The notes: generated from the letters alone by a model not told the origin. A DNA stretch of 64,000 bases from Heliobacterium chlorum (GCF_014502795.1 NZ_JACVHF010000009.1:62001-126000); one strand, 5' to 3'; shown: positions 1 through 9,257, numbered from the stretch's first letter. Program-made: numbers and translations.

Positions 1-59
1 TCGTTAGAGATACGGACGTGACCGATTTCTTGTTTCGTATGGACATGATCCATGTACAC
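1..59 (-). CDS. Asp23/Gls24-family protein, N-terminal fragment cut by the window edge
   Basis: Reading leftward from a GTG at 59-57, the frame stays open to the window edge and gives VYMDHVHTKQEIGHVRISN. The stretch EIGHVRIS resembles the conserved start of Asp23/Gls24 proteins (E-x-G-x-(V/I)-x-I-S). An AGGGGG ribosome binding site lies 6 bases upstream (72-66); the in-frame GTG at 65-63 is too close to it. In many Clostridia an Asp23-type gene follows accB-accC, which matches this position. Only about 19 residues are visible, so the family call rests on a short match plus gene order. Confidence 0.55.
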   Translation of the reverse strand, partial: MYMDHVHTKQEIGHVRISN

Positions 60-193
60 GGGCACCCCCTAGGCATATGGTTTCCGATGGAGAGTGTCCA
101 TCAGTATTATTGTACCAAAGTGCGCCATTCTATACCAGATGGGGGATATTGTTTCTTCAAAGCTTGACATAAAACGGGGCGGGGATGAATAAA

Positions 194-223
194 CCCCCGG
201 CTCTTCGCAATGAGAGCCGGGGG
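194..223 (-). terminator. Hairpin after accC, probable terminator
   Basis: There is an 11-bp perfect stem (CCCCCGGCTCT paired with AGAGCCGGGGG) with an 8-base loop, about 35 bases after the accC stop. On the minus strand it is followed by TTTATT, a weak U-tract. Confidence 0.6.
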
Positions 224-256
224 GATGTACGTAACAGGACAATCAGAACGTCTTCC

Positions 257-1618
257 CTATTCTCCCATCATCCGGCGTTGGATGAAGTTGGTATAGACTT
301 CACCCTTTTGGAAGAAGGCGTTTTCAAGAACCCTCTGCTGAAAGGGAATCGTCGTCTTCACACCTTCGATGACGAACTCGTCGAGGGCTCTTTGCATCCG
401 GGCGATCGCTTCTTGGCGATCCCGTCCCCAAACGATCAACTTGCCTATCATGGAATCGTAATAGGGCGGGATGGAGTAACCCGCATAAGCGGCGCTGTCG
501 AGACGAACACCGAGACCACCGGGAGGACGGTATGTCTTGATTAAACCGGGGCTAGGCATAAAGTTTTTGTTCGGATCTTCCGCGTTGATGCGGCATTCGA
601 TAGCATGTCCATCGATTTTAATGTCCTCTTGGGTGTAACCGAGAGGTTCGCCGGCGGCGATACGGATCTGTTCTTTGATCAGGTCGATACCGGTGATCAG
701 TTCTGTGACAGGGTGTTCGACCTGGATACGGGTGTTCATTTCAATGAAATAGTACTGACCGTGCTTGTCGAGGAGGAACTCGACGGTGCCGGCATTGCAA
801 TAGTTGACCGATTTAGCCGCAAGGACGGCTTGTTCGCCCATCTCTTTGCGCAGTTCCGGCGAAAGGGCAGGAGAAGGTGCTTCTTCGAGCAGTTTTTGGT
901 TCCGGCGCTGCACAGAGCAGTCCCGTTCTCCCAAATAGACCGTGTTGCCGAATTGGTCGGCCACGATCTGAAACTCGATGTGGCGGGGCTCTTCCACATA
1001 TTTTTCAATGTAGACGGCTTTGTTGGCAAAGGCCGCTTCCGCTTCCGTTTGAGCGGTATGCAGGGCATTGAGCAGATCTTTCTCCGTATGGGCGATCCGC
1101 ATGCCCCGTCCGCCGCCGCCGGCAGAAGCCTTGATCATGACAGGGTAACCGATCTCTTCAGCGATCCGTTCCGCTTCTTCGTCAGAGGTGACGATGGAGT
1201 CAGAACCGGGAACGACGCGAACACCGGCCTTGATCATAGTCTCCCGAGCCACAGCCTTAGCACCCATCGATTCAATGGCCTTGGAGTTGGGACCGATGAA
1301 TTTGATCTTGCAAGTTTCGCAGATTTCCGCGAAATAAGCGTTTTCCGAAAGGAAGCCAAAACCAGGGTGAATCGCATCGGCACCGGATACAGCAGCGGCG
1401 CTGATGATGTTTGGGATGTTCAAATAGCTGCGGTTCGACGGCGCCGGTCCCACACAATAGGCTTCGTCAGCCAATTTGACATGGAGGGCGTCTTTGTCCG
1501 CTTCCGAGTATACGGCAACCGTACCGATGCCTAGTTCTTTACAGGCACGGATAATCCGAACGGCGATTTCGCCGCGGTTGGCGATAAGAATCTTTTTAAA
1601 TAGGGTGTGGTGTCCCAT
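257..1618 (-). CDS. accC: Biotin carboxylase subunit
   Basis: Catalyses ATP- and bicarbonate-dependent carboxylation of biotin on a carrier protein, the first half-reaction of acetyl-CoA carboxylase and of two-subunit pyruvate carboxylases. At 453 residues it is the normal AccC size. The N-terminus has [17 protein letters not shown]. The glycine-rich ATP-grasp loop [12 protein letters not shown] is near residue 165, and [14 protein letters not shown] (active-site region) is near residue 290. The ATG at 1618 has GGGGGG 5 bases upstream; the open frame continues further up but lacks the family pattern. It lies 10 bases after the carboxyltransferase-BCCP gene and is surely in its operon. Which carboxylase it serves is not decided by sequence; it may serve both. 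Confidence 0.97.
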   Translation of the reverse strand: MGHHTLFKKILIANRGEIAVRIIRACKELGIGTVAVYSEADKDALHVKLADEAYCVGPAPSNRSYLNIPNIISAAAVSGADAIHPGFGFLSENAYFAEICETCKIKFIGPNSKAIESMGAKAVARETMIKAGVRVVPGSDSIVTSDEEAERIAEEIGYPVMIKASAGGGGRGMRIAHTEKDLLNALHTAQTEAEAAFANKAVYIEKYVEEPRHIEFQIVADQFGNTVYLGERDCSVQRRNQKLLEEAPSPALSPELRKEMGEQAVLAAKSVNYCNAGTVEFLLDKHGQYYFIEMNTRIQVEHPVTELITGIDLIKEQIRIAAGEPLGYTQEDIKIDGHAIECRINAEDPNKNFMPSPGLIKTYRPPGGLGVRLDSAAYAGYSIPPYYDSMIGKLIVWGRDRQEAIARMQRALDEFVIEGVKTTIPFQQRVLENAFFQKGEVYTNFIQRRMMGE

Positions 1619-1628
1619 AAGCGCCCCC

Positions 1629-2120
1629 CTAGGCTTTTTCCACGAGGAACAGGGTCTGACCGTATTCCACGGGTTGGGCATTTTCTACACAGATTTCGAC
1701 GATAGTGCCTTTGACTTCGGCTTCGATCTCATTCATCAGCTTCATCGCTTCGATGATGCAAACGGTGGACCCGGTGTCCACTTTGCTGCCTTTTTCCACA
1801 TAGGGACGGGCATCGGGAGCTGGGGCACGATAGAAGGTACCGACCATGGGGGAGGTGATGGCAACCAGATTGGGGTTGCTGGCCGGATCGTTCGCAGCCG
1901 CTTTAGGGGCGGGCTGTTCAGCAGCCGGTGCTGCCGTTGCAGCAGCAGGAGCGGATACGACGACAGGGGCCGGTGCCGGCGCAGGGGCTGGAGCTACGAC
2001 GACGCTCTGAGCGGAACCTTTGCGGATCAATACTTTGACTCCCTCAGTCTCCAACTGCACTTCCGAGATATCGGTTCCATTCATGACTTGAATCAGTTCT
2101 TTTACTTCTTGAACTTTCAC
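1629..2120 (-). CDS. accB: Internal AccB (BCCP) reading start nested in the fusion
   Basis: Inside the fused gene and in the same frame, AAGGAGG (2135-2129) sits 8 bases before a GTG at 2120-2118. Starting there gives 163 residues, the normal length of free AccB, beginning [16 protein letters not shown] as AccB proteins begin. The product would carry the hinge and the EAMKLMNE biotinylation site and could supply acetyl-CoA carboxylase. That this start is used is my inference. The strength of the ribosome site, the spacing and the exact match to the domain boundary make chance unlikely. Confidence 0.6.
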   Translation of the reverse strand: MKVQEVKELIQVMNGTDISEVQLETEGVKVLIRKGSAQSVVVAPAPAPAPAPVVVSAPAAATAAPAAEQPAPKAAANDPASNPNLVAITSPMVGTFYRAPAPDARPYVEKGSKVDTGSTVCIIEAMKLMNEIEAEVKGTIVEICVENAQPVEYGQTLFLVEKA

Positions 2121-3578
2121 CGTTAGCTCCTCCTTCTTCGCATTCCCATTTGGGACAATAGTTTTACGAACCCCTTCCGACGGTGCTTCCCTTCTCTCTT
2201 CTTGGGTTTTAACCGTAGGTGCGACCACATGGGCCTGGGGATTTTTGCGGTAGTCAAAAAATTTCAAGGCCACTTGCGGGAAGAGCGCATAAGACAGCAC
2301 ATCTTCTTCGCTGTGGGCTAGGGGACCCAGTTCCCGGCGGCACCGATCCATGCTCGGCGGTAGAATGTCTGCAGGACGCCCTTGAATCGGTTCGTCGCCT
2401 TTGAGAATTTTGGTCATCACGTCCTGCCGAATGGGAGCCGGCGGCTGACCGTACAAGCCTTTTACATATGCTTTAACTTCACCGGGCACAAGTTTATAGC
2501 GTTCCCCGGTGAGGACGTTCAACACGGCTTGTGTGCCCACAATCTGGCTCGTCGGTGTGACTAGCGGAGGATAGCCCAAGTCGGCCCGCACTTTCGGCAT
2601 TTCGTTAAGTACTTCGTCGAGTCGGTGGCGAGCTTTTTGCTCTTCCAACTGGGAGATCAGGTTGCTGATCATGCCGCCAGGCACTTGATGATCAAAGACC
2701 AGCATATCATTTAAACCGGTGACCCCGCGGGAATACCCGAGGCGTTTGCGGAGGTCCTCGAAATATTGTGTTATCTCAAATATTCTGTGAATATCCAAAC
2801 CTGGGTCGTAAGGCGTATCGGAAAATGCCCGTACCAGCGTTTCAATGGGAGGTTGCGATGCACCGAAGGCCAGCGGCAGTGCGGCCGCGTCGATCACATC
2901 GGCTCCCGCCTCTACACCTTTTAAGAGGGCACCGACGGCCATACCGCCGATGTAGTGGGTGTGCAATTGTAGGGGCAGGTCGACTTTCTCTTTGATCATG
3001 GTGACCAGTTCCCGTGATTTAAAGGGAAGGAGCAAACCGGCCATATCTTTAATACAGAGGGAGTCAGCGCCCATTTCAGCAAGTTTCTGTGCCGTCTCTA
3101 CATAATGCTCCATGGTATGTACAGGGCTGATAGTGTATACGATCGCCGCCTGTACATGAGCACCGGCTTGTTTCGCGCTGCGCATCGGCGCTTCCATGTT
3201 ACGTATATCATTTAAGGCATCGAAAACGCGGATGATATCGATACCGTTTTCTACCGCTTTATGGACGAAGGCATCGACAACGTCATCGGGGTAATGGGTG
3301 TAACCGACGAGAGATTGCCCACGCAGCAGCATCTGCAATGGGGTCCGCCGGAAATAGCGCTTTAAGATACGCAGCCGTTCCCAGGGATCTTCATTTAGGT
3401 AGCGCATGCACACGTCAAAAGTAGCGCCACCCCATACCTCGACAGAATGGTATCCGACTTTGTCCATCTTTTCGACGATAGGTAGCATATCTTCTAAGCG
3501 CATACGGGTCGCCCAGAGACTTTGATGTCCGTCCCGCAGTGTGGTCTCCGTAATTTTAACCCTACGTGGTTCCTGCAT
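1629..3578 (-). CDS. Carboxyltransferase (OadA/PycB type) fused to biotin carboxyl carrier protein
   Basis: Residues 1-460 form a 5S-type carboxyltransferase as in pyruvate carboxylase subunit B and oxaloacetate decarboxylase alpha. Visible motifs are [10 protein letters not shown] near residue 11, IKDMAGLL (carboxylated lysine) near 176 and LHTHYIGG (metal ligands) near 204. After a linker, the last ~163 residues are a complete AccB-type carrier: an AccB-like N-terminal segment, an Ala/Pro hinge near 535-560, and the biotinyl site EAMKLMNE near residue 613. OadA and PycB usually end in a short biotinyl domain; here the tail looks like a whole AccB. It precedes accC by 10 bases. No membrane OadB or OadG gene is nearby, so I favour a pyruvate carboxylase role over a sodium-pump decarboxylase. 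The fusion could instead be a lost stop codon between two genes. Confidence 0.9.
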   Translation of the reverse strand: MQEPRRVKITETTLRDGHQSLWATRMRLEDMLPIVEKMDKVGYHSVEVWGGATFDVCMRYLNEDPWERLRILKRYFRRTPLQMLLRGQSLVGYTHYPDDVVDAFVHKAVENGIDIIRVFDALNDIRNMEAPMRSAKQAGAHVQAAIVYTISPVHTMEHYVETAQKLAEMGADSLCIKDMAGLLLPFKSRELVTMIKEKVDLPLQLHTHYIGGMAVGALLKGVEAGADVIDAAALPLAFGASQPPIETLVRAFSDTPYDPGLDIHRIFEITQYFEDLRKRLGYSRGVTGLNDMLVFDHQVPGGMISNLISQLEEQKARHRLDEVLNEMPKVRADLGYPPLVTPTSQIVGTQAVLNVLTGERYKLVPGEVKAYVKGLYGQPPAPIRQDVMTKILKGDEPIQGRPADILPPSMDRCRRELGPLAHSEEDVLSYALFPQVALKFFDYRKNPQAHVVAPTVKTQEERREAPSEGVRKTIVPNGNAKKEELTVKVQEVKELIQVMNGTDISEVQLETEGVKVLIRKGSAQSVVVAPAPAPAPAPVVVSAPAAATAAPAAEQPAPKAAANDPASNPNLVAITSPMVGTFYRAPAPDARPYVEKGSKVDTGSTVCIIEAMKLMNEIEAEVKGTIVEICVENAQPVEYGQTLFLVEKA

Positions 3579-3666
3579 GTCGCTATCCCTCCGTCTCTCT
3601 CAAGCGGCTTATTTCTGTGGGAACAGCCAGCAACCGCGCTGTTTCGCCGCGTATAGGCAAAAGATA

Positions 3667-3702
3667 AACTCAGGCCGTTGTTGGAGCGACAACTCCTGAG
3701 TT
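3667..3702 (-). other. Hairpin in the leader before the carboxyltransferase gene
   Basis: AACTCAGG (3667-3674) pairs with CCTGAGTT (3695-3702). It lies downstream of a likely promoter (3744-3772) and about 90 bases upstream of the start codon. On the minus strand it is followed by TATCTTTTGCC. It could end spoIIIA transcripts or attenuate the carboxylase operon. Confidence 0.4.
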
Positions 3703-3743
3703 ATTTACGTTCTAGCAAGCTGTATGCTAGACACCTAGATTAC

Positions 3744-3772
3744 ATTATATTGTGCCCAAGAATAAGACGCAA
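3744..3772 (-). promoter_or_regulatory. Sigma-A-like promoter for the carboxylase operon
   Basis: On the minus strand TTGCGT (3772-3767), a 17-base spacer and a perfect TATAAT (3749-3744) lie between spoIIIAH and the carboxyltransferase gene. An 11-base inverted repeat, ATACATTGTAT (3780-3790), sits just upstream of the -35 and could be an operator. Confidence 0.5.
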
Positions 3773-3819
3773 GTCATCCATACATTGTATACAGAATATC
3801 TGACAATTTTTCGAAGGAC

Positions 3820-4491
3820 TTATTCTTTCGTCATGACGACGATGTTATTTGACTTGATCCCGATCGTTTTGGCAACCGCTTCCGTAAGGCCTGTCCTTTC
3901 TTCCGTCGTCAGTTCTTTCGCAGCCACGACGACAGAGACCGAATCCGGCTGAACGATGACTACGGCGTCCTTATACCCCTTAGCTACGATCAGTTTCTCA
4001 GCCTCCATCTCCTTGTTCATGAGCGTCGTCAGATCGATCAACTTTTTCTGAGCTTCTTTTCTCGTTTCACCGGATGACTGCTCGTTGTTGACGATTTCAC
4101 GCAACAGCTCTATCTGCTGGCCCCGGGTACGCTCCCGCTCCATTCGGTAGTCGGCAAAGAAATTATTCCCTGCCTTGGCTTGTCCGCTCCCCCCTTGACT
4201 GAGCCTCGGTAGAGAGATCGAGGGTGGGTTGGAATTGTTTCCAAGGTTGTTTGATCGGCTGCCGGCGTTGTTCTCGATGATGACCGGCGGCAATGCCGGA
4301 CCGCTTGAGGATGAAAGGGATAGTTCGGTCTGATCTAAGGCCCTGGTGAAAACGATATCCCCAAATCGGTACACACCAAAAGCGGTGATAACCAGTGCGA
4401 AAACACCGGTTATCACGGCCACCATTGTACCCGTTTTTTCCAAAGGGGCACCTGTCATCCAAGAGGGTTTTTTAATGATCCTTATCTTCAT
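3820..4491 (-). CDS. spoIIIAH: Stage III sporulation protein AH
   Basis: Forms, with SpoIIQ of the forespore, the channel (feeding tube) that links mother cell and forespore; its C-terminal domain resembles the ring-building modules of secretion systems. 223 residues: one membrane segment near residues 22-42, an extended Ser/Asn/Pro-rich linker, then a conserved C-terminal region from about residue 115 (DYRMERERTRGQQIELLREI) ending in the beta-strand-rich domain. It overlaps spoIIIAG by 4 bases (ATGA), so translation is coupled, and it is the last gene of the operon. Confidence 0.95.
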   Translation of the reverse strand: MKIRIIKKPSWMTGAPLEKTGTMVAVITGVFALVITAFGVYRFGDIVFTRALDQTELSLSSSSGPALPPVIIENNAGSRSNNLGNNSNPPSISLPRLSQGGSGQAKAGNNFFADYRMERERTRGQQIELLREIVNNEQSSGETRKEAQKKLIDLTTLMNKEMEAEKLIVAKGYKDAVVIVQPDSVSVVVAAKELTTEERTGLTEAVAKTIGIKSNNIVVMTKE

Positions 4492-5081
4492 TTGATATCC
4501 TCCTTGGGAAAGACGCTCACCTTATGGGGAGGGATATCGAGCAGGGTGCAAACAGCACGGGCGACATTCTGCTTGATGTTTGGATCTTTTGCTCCTTCCG
4601 CTACGACCAACACGCCAGCCACTTGATAACGCATCTCCCGGACCACCACAGGCTGCTCCTTGACGGCGCCGCCCTCCTTCATCACAACGACAGAACGAGT
4701 GTCCGTCTTATCCGTCGTTACCCTTGTGCCCCCTTGTTTGTCTTTCTCTTCGACCTTCTTGTCATTGGCATTCGTGTTGATGGCGTATTCAGACTGCGTC
4801 CCCTGAGATAAGCTGACGACCACCTCGGTCGTGCCTACTCCAGAGATTTTAGAAAGAGCGGATGCCACCCGGTCACCGAGGATTTTTTCTTGGGCCGCCA
4901 ATTCAGAGCCGCGGTTAACTTGCAGCCCCTCTGTTGATGTAGACGCCGTCGTTGGCGCCGCTTTCTTTTCGGACCATAAGCTTTTCCCGTCATCCATCGA
5001 CATCAATGCGATGCCAAAAAACAATGCTACCGCTAGTGCGGCCATCACTTTATCTTTCGGTTGTTTTAACAATTCCATCAC
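4488..5081 (-). CDS. spoIIIAG: Stage III sporulation protein AG
   Basis: Ring-forming component of the SpoIIIA-SpoIIQ channel in the mother-cell membrane that surrounds the forespore. 197 residues with one membrane segment near residues 13-30. The conserved C-terminal ring domain includes LSKISGVGTTEVVVSLSQG near residue 95 and MRYQVAGVLVVAEGA near 150. A GTG directly before an ATG gives two possible starts three bases apart, both served by AAAGGGG. Between AF and AH in the usual order. Confidence 0.95.
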   Translation of the reverse strand: MMELLKQPKDKVMAALAVALFFGIALMSMDDGKSLWSEKKAAPTTASTSTEGLQVNRGSELAAQEKILGDRVASALSKISGVGTTEVVVSLSQGTQSEYAINTNANDKKVEEKDKQGGTRVTTDKTDTRSVVVMKEGGAVKEQPVVVREMRYQVAGVLVVAEGAKDPNIKQNVARAVCTLLDIPPHKVSVFPKEDIK

Positions 5082-5111
5082 CGATTCATCCCCTTTCCTG
5101 CCGAAAAGTTT

Positions 5112-5759
5112 TTACTCCCACTGAACTCGAACCCGTTCTGCGGGAACTCCGTATAGTCCAGATAGGGTACGGGCGATTTCCTGAGCCGTCTCCTGGCGCT
5201 TACTGTCATGGGGCACTGGCTCACCTGTTGCCGTTCCGTTCTGTTCCGCCTTGTCAATCTTGACGGGATCAACCATGACGGGCGCCACTGCTTCGTCAGC
5301 GTTGCCCCCGCCGCCGTCTGTCTGCAGAGTGACCGTGATCTGCCCAATGCCGGCCTTTTCACCCGCTTTCGCCTCCCATTCCACCTGCGCTGTCGCCTTA
5401 TGTACGCCTGCTTTGAGTCCGGCCAGGGCTTCCACCTGCCGTTCGAGCCGGACTTTAGCTTCTTCCTTCGCTTGAGACAAGCTCTGTTCCCGCAGTCGTT
5501 CCCCTTGACGGCGGATGTCGTCGTAACTGGTTCCATTTACAGCCAGTTCCTCTTCAGGCAGCCCCCGGCCCAAGGTCTGAGCCCAATCGCTCCGGGTCAC
5601 CCAACTCATGACGGGATTGAGGACGGCTACCATGATAAAGATGCCGACAACTAGCCGGATGAGCGATTGCATCCGTCCATTCGGTAGAAGCATGTCCAAG
5701 ATGAGACCGACGATAATGATGAGGATCACCTGTTGGATGATATCGCGGAGGATGTCCAC
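5112..5759 (-). CDS. spoIIIAF: Stage III sporulation protein AF
   Basis: Membrane protein of the SpoIIIA complex. 215 residues with two N-terminal membrane segments (about 9-27 and 34-53, RLVVGIFIMVAVLNPVMSW) and a soluble C-terminal domain ending in LSGLYGVPAERVRVQWE, similar in pattern to the AG and AH ring domains. The long central part is charged and probably coiled. It starts 13 bases after the end of spoIIIAE. Confidence 0.92.
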   Translation of the reverse strand: MDILRDIIQQVILIIIVGLILDMLLPNGRMQSLIRLVVGIFIMVAVLNPVMSWVTRSDWAQTLGRGLPEEELAVNGTSYDDIRRQGERLREQSLSQAKEEAKVRLERQVEALAGLKAGVHKATAQVEWEAKAGEKAGIGQITVTLQTDGGGGNADEAVAPVMVDPVKIDKAEQNGTATGEPVPHDSKRQETAQEIARTLSGLYGVPAERVRVQWE

Positions 5760-5772
5760 CCTTTTTCCTCCC

Positions 5773-7035
5773 TTACCTGAGCATGACCGTCAAGTTGCCG
5801 GTACCGACGACGATGGTGAGCGCTAAAAAAAACATCAATCCGACGGAAGCGACAGCGCCGAAGACAAGGGTCAAGCTGCTGCCGATCGTCTCGAGGCTGT
5901 CGGCGACAGGGCTGTTGCCGGCTGGTTGAAGCAAGGCCCCTGCAAGCCGGTAGATCAGCACGAGGGCTAAAATCTTTAAAGAGGGCAGGACAGATAAGAC
6001 GGCAATGACGACGACACCGATCAGTCCAATACCGTTTTTCAACAACATGGATGAACTGATCACCACTTCAAAGCTGTCAGCAACTAAACCGCCTACGACC
6101 GGCAACAACGCATCCGTCGCATACTTAGCCGTCCGCAAGGTCAGTCCGTCAGCGACGGCGCCGACGGCGCCATAGATGCTGATGACACCGAGGAAGACCG
6201 TGATAAAAAGCCCCATCACCAGCTTATAGCCGTCTTTAACGAGCCCATGCAGATTTTTGACCTTAAACTGCGGGGAGACATGGTTGAGGATCCCTAAAGC
6301 AGCCGCAAAAAAAATGAGCGGAAAGATCCAGTTCTTGATCAATGTACTGATCAAGGTGATGGTACCGAAGATGACCGGATGAAAGAGCGCGCCTGAGGCG
6401 AGTCCACCCATGGCCGTCAGCAGCGTCAACAAGATCGGCAAAATCACCTGCATGAACCGCACCATATCATCGATGGCACCTCGTCCTGTCTGAACGGCTG
6501 TGTAGAAGCTGTGGACACCGATCGTGATAAGGACCATGTAACCGACGGCAAAAGCCACCTTGGATACGGAACCTGATTCAAAAGACGCTTGCAAATGGGT
6601 CAAGATGGCGACGACGACGGCCAAAACGATCAGTTCCCCGAGCAGCACACCATTGACGAGTACTTCTTGAAACAGGTACGCTAATAGGCCTTGAAATACT
6701 TCACTGACCGATAAGCTCAGCTTTCCACTGCGAATGTCGTCAAAGAGGGTCTCCGGATTTAGAGAAGGTAAAAATCGGCCCTTGTCTCTTTCCAGTTCCT
6801 CTAAGACCCTGCGCAGTTCCGACAGATCAACCGTCGAAGGTTCTATAGCCGGTAGGGAAGCCGATAGAGAAGCAGTCGTCGATGTCTCTTGTACCTGGCT
6901 TTGGGTTAGGGCGCTTTCACCAGCCCTCCTTGGCTCCCCTTCTGCGCAGGCCCTATCGACGATTGGAAAAAGAAGCATGAAAGAGAAGAGGAACACCAGA
7001 AGTAGCCTCGAACAGTACTGTTTTCTCTTCGTCAT
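5773..7035 (-). CDS. spoIIIAE: Stage III sporulation protein AE
   Basis: Polytopic membrane protein of the SpoIIIA complex, needed for forespore gene expression after engulfment. 420 residues: a signal peptide-like N-terminus (residues 1-30), a soluble segment to about 115, then about seven hydrophobic segments. ALGILNHVSPQFKVKNLHG and KYATDALLPVVGGLVADSFE are characteristic family stretches. The start ATG overlaps the spoIIIAD stop by 4 bases. Confidence 0.96.
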   Translation of the reverse strand: MTKRKQYCSRLLLVFLFSFMLLFPIVDRACAEGEPRRAGESALTQSQVQETSTTASLSASLPAIEPSTVDLSELRRVLEELERDKGRFLPSLNPETLFDDIRSGKLSLSVSEVFQGLLAYLFQEVLVNGVLLGELIVLAVVVAILTHLQASFESGSVSKVAFAVGYMVLITIGVHSFYTAVQTGRGAIDDMVRFMQVILPILLTLLTAMGGLASGALFHPVIFGTITLISTLIKNWIFPLIFFAAALGILNHVSPQFKVKNLHGLVKDGYKLVMGLFITVFLGVISIYGAVGAVADGLTLRTAKYATDALLPVVGGLVADSFEVVISSSMLLKNGIGLIGVVVIAVLSVLPSLKILALVLIYRLAGALLQPAGNSPVADSLETIGSSLTLVFGAVASVGLMFFLALTIVVGTGNLTVMLR

Positions 7036-7433
7036 GAAGGCCCACCACCAGGCAACAAGGTCAATAGCGAATCCATGAGAGCCATGATGATGGGCAAAGC
7101 GAGCACCATGACGAGGATTTTGGCGGCCAATTCCACTTTGGTAGCAATGGTCGATTCACCGGCGTCACGGCAAATCTGGGCGCCAAATTCGGCGATATAG
7201 GCGACACCGACGATCTTGAGCAGTGTCGTCAGATAGTAACGGTTGATCTGGGCTTTGTTGGCCAGGTCTTCCAACACCTGAATGACGGCAGAAATCTTCG
7301 TCAGTACGAACAAAAAGAGGATGACACCAGCGGCAATGCTCAGTTGTACAGCTAACTCCGGCCTCTGTTTACGTACGATAACCAGGAGGACCGTGGCGAT
7401 GATGCCGACACCTACGACTTGGAGAATCTCCAT
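7032..7433 (-). CDS. spoIIIAD: Stage III sporulation protein AD
   Basis: Small membrane protein of the SpoIIIA complex. 133 residues with four hydrophobic segments (about 3-20, 30-55, 67-85 and 105-130), matching the usual SpoIIIAD size. LLKIVGVAYIAEFGAQICRD is a typical family stretch. GAGGAG lies about 8 bases before the ATG. Confidence 0.95.
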   Translation of the reverse strand: MEILQVVGVGIIATVLLVIVRKQRPELAVQLSIAAGVILFLFVLTKISAVIQVLEDLANKAQINRYYLTTLLKIVGVAYIAEFGAQICRDAGESTIATKVELAAKILVMVLALPIIMALMDSLLTLLPGGGPS

Positions 7434-7455
7434 GGACTCAACTCCTCACCATCGC

Positions 7456-7647
7456 TCAGTACAAGGAAAAGACTGACCGAACTTCATTGAACAAATCGCT
7501 GATGAGACGGAGGACCATGAGCGTGACGAGAGCCACTCCGCTGATGGCTAGGAGTTGGGCCAGTTCCTCCCGTTTCGCTTCCTTCAAAATGGAATAGAAG
7601 ATAGCCACAACGATACCGATCCCGGCGATCTGAAAAATCTGTAACAT
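7456..7647 (-). CDS. spoIIIAC: Stage III sporulation protein AC
   Basis: Tiny two-helix membrane protein, 63 residues from the ATG at 7647, or 65 from an ATG two codons upstream. The reading MLQIFQIAGIGIVVAIFYSI followed by a short polar loop and a second membrane helix is typical of SpoIIIAC. The downstream ATG is preferred because AAGG then lies at normal spacing. It probably pairs with SpoIIIAD, which resembles a doubled SpoIIIAC. Confidence 0.93.
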   Translation of the reverse strand: MLQIFQIAGIGIVVAIFYSILKEAKREELAQLLAISGVALVTLMVLRLISDLFNEVRSVFSLY

Positions 7648-7671
7648 ATTCATCCTTTTTCGTCCTCCATA

Positions 7672-8190
7672 TCACCAAATCACCAATACAATGACTGAAC
7701 CGATGAGAGCCCCGCCGTAAGACCAGACTTTACCCATCCGCTCGACCAGCTCTCGGGCATCTCTCTCCTGGAGGGCAAGCCGGTTTTTTACTTCATGGAT
7801 GCGAGCCAGTTGATCATCCCGCGGTGCCGTTCCTAATCCCAAGGCGAGTCTTCCCAACTCTTCGCCATCGCTCTTTTCCAAAGAGGTGCCCGGCAACCAC
7901 TCGTCGAGACAGCTTCTCCAGATTTCAGCGGCTGAACGGCCTTGGGCCTCCCGGAGTCGTTGTCCAGCGACCGCAAAAAGCCCGTTAGCCGGCCTTGAAG
8001 AGCAACGACTGACCTGTATCATTGCTTCGGGCAACGGAGTAGCACCATAGGCGATCTCTGTGGCTAGCACACCAAGCGATGCTTGGAGCCCAGCTAATAG
8101 GCGAGGCCGGTTCCGCAAGTCCCTGGATCGCATCCATCCAGTCCCAGCACAGGCGCCGAGGATCAAGGTAGAGCCGAAGAGTTTTAACAT
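7672..8190 (-). CDS. spoIIIAB: Stage III sporulation protein AB
   Basis: 172 residues with hydrophobic helices at both ends (about 1-18 and 153-172) and a cytoplasmic helical middle, the layout of SpoIIIAB, whose fold resembles GspF-type platform proteins. Key stretches are LRNRPRLLAGLQASLGVLATE near residue 25 and the closing GALIGSVIVLVIW. AGGAGG precedes the ATG, and the gene overlaps spoIIIAA by 7 bases. Confidence 0.93.
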   Translation of the reverse strand: MLKLFGSTLILGACAGTGWMRSRDLRNRPRLLAGLQASLGVLATEIAYGATPLPEAMIQVSRCSSRPANGLFAVAGQRLREAQGRSAAEIWRSCLDEWLPGTSLEKSDGEELGRLALGLGTAPRDDQLARIHEVKNRLALQERDARELVERMGKVWSYGGALIGSVIVLVIW

Positions 8191-9206
8191 AGCCGACCTC
8201 CTTCTTCGACGGCATTTCTGTTTTCATCAAATATGCCTTCTACGGTACCCGGCCCCCGCCTGCGGCTGAGCACTACGAAACGTTGAAAGGCGTTCATCCG
8301 CAGCATTTCCGCTAAGCCTGGACGCCGGACGATGTCTTCAAGGTTTTGACCGTGAGCAGTAGCGAACAGGGCGACTCCGCTGTGAATCGCTTCTTCGACG
8401 GCACGAACATCTTCCATTCTCCCGATCTCATCGGTGGCAAGCACCTGGGGACCCATGGAACGGAGCATTCGCTGGAGTCCTTCTGACTTGGGGCAGCCGT
8501 CGAGGACATCTGTCCGGGGACCTACATCGTTTTGGGGGCTTCCCCGGTAACAAGCAGCGATTTCCGATCGCTCGTCAACGAGACCCACAGTGACACCGGC
8601 CAGTCCCAGATCAGGCCGGCCGCTGCTAATCTGGCGGACGAGATCGCGCAGGAGCGTTGTTTTCCCTCCGCCTGGCGGCGAAATGATCAAGGTGGAAAAG
8701 AAAAGTCCCTCTCCCACCGGTACTATTCGAGGCAAAAGCCAATCAGCCGCCCCTGGGAATTGACGGGCGATACGGATGTTTAATGACGAGACAGGATGGA
8801 TGGTTTTTACCTTCCCACCGTCTAGCACGGTACGACCGGCTAAGCCGACCCGATGACCCCCGGGGAGAGTGAGAAAGCCCTGACGGAATTCCTCTTCAAA
8901 GGCGTATAAGGAACACTGAGCGATCAGGTGTACGGTCTGTAGGAGTTCTTCATCGGTGACAGTTCGCAGGAGCCGGTCTCCACGATAACCGCAGAGTGCC
9001 AGCGGGCGGCCGGCTCGAAGGCGGATCTCCGACGTTTCACTGAACAAGTCGGGGAAATTGCTATAGGTTTCATCTAAAAGAGGACGGAGCGACGGCGGAA
9101 AGTAAGGCAGCAACTGGTCGAGCCATTTCTGTTCGGACCGGTTGGGGATAGTTTCTTTCGGCACCCTATCGTCACTAAGCAGCCCCTTTGCCTGAACCCA
9201 TCGCAT
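8184..9206 (-). CDS. spoIIIAA: Stage III sporulation protein AA, AAA-type ATPase
   Basis: Secretion-type ATPase thought to power the SpoIIIA-SpoIIQ channel. 340 residues from the ATG at 9206, chosen because AGGGGGG stands 6 bases before it; the open frame reaches 9236. Visible motifs are EIRLRAGRPLAL near residue 60, Walker A SPPGGGKTTLLRDL near 170, and ATDEIGRMEDVRAVEEAIHSG with the Walker B acid near 255. First gene of the operon AA-AH, preceded by a possible sigma-E promoter. Confidence 0.96.
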   Translation of the reverse strand: MRWVQAKGLLSDDRVPKETIPNRSEQKWLDQLLPYFPPSLRPLLDETYSNFPDLFSETSEIRLRAGRPLALCGYRGDRLLRTVTDEELLQTVHLIAQCSLYAFEEEFRQGFLTLPGGHRVGLAGRTVLDGGKVKTIHPVSSLNIRIARQFPGAADWLLPRIVPVGEGLFFSTLIISPPGGGKTTLLRDLVRQISSGRPDLGLAGVTVGLVDERSEIAACYRGSPQNDVGPRTDVLDGCPKSEGLQRMLRSMGPQVLATDEIGRMEDVRAVEEAIHSGVALFATAHGQNLEDIVRRPGLAEMLRMNAFQRFVVLSRRRGPGTVEGIFDENRNAVEEGGRLC

Positions 9207-9231
9207 CCTTGTCCCCCCTCTATCTATAACA

Positions 9232-9257
9232 AACATATGTCTTCGTTCCAGGATTAT
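9232..9257 (-). promoter_or_regulatory. Possible sigma-E promoter of the spoIIIA operon
   Basis: On the minus strand ATAAT (9257-9253) and CATATGTT (9239-9232) resemble the sigma-E -35 (ATA) and -10 (CATACAnT) elements, about one base short of ideal spacing. spoIIIA is sigma-E-controlled in Bacillus; the match here is approximate. Confidence 0.4.

Noticed and set aside
185-1534. Long plus-strand open frames opposite accC
   Set aside because: They are antisense shadows of accC with no ribosome sites and no family pattern.
1629-3578. Sodium-pumping oxaloacetate decarboxylase
   Set aside because: No OadB or OadG membrane subunit genes are present near it, while accC follows directly, which favours a carboxylase.
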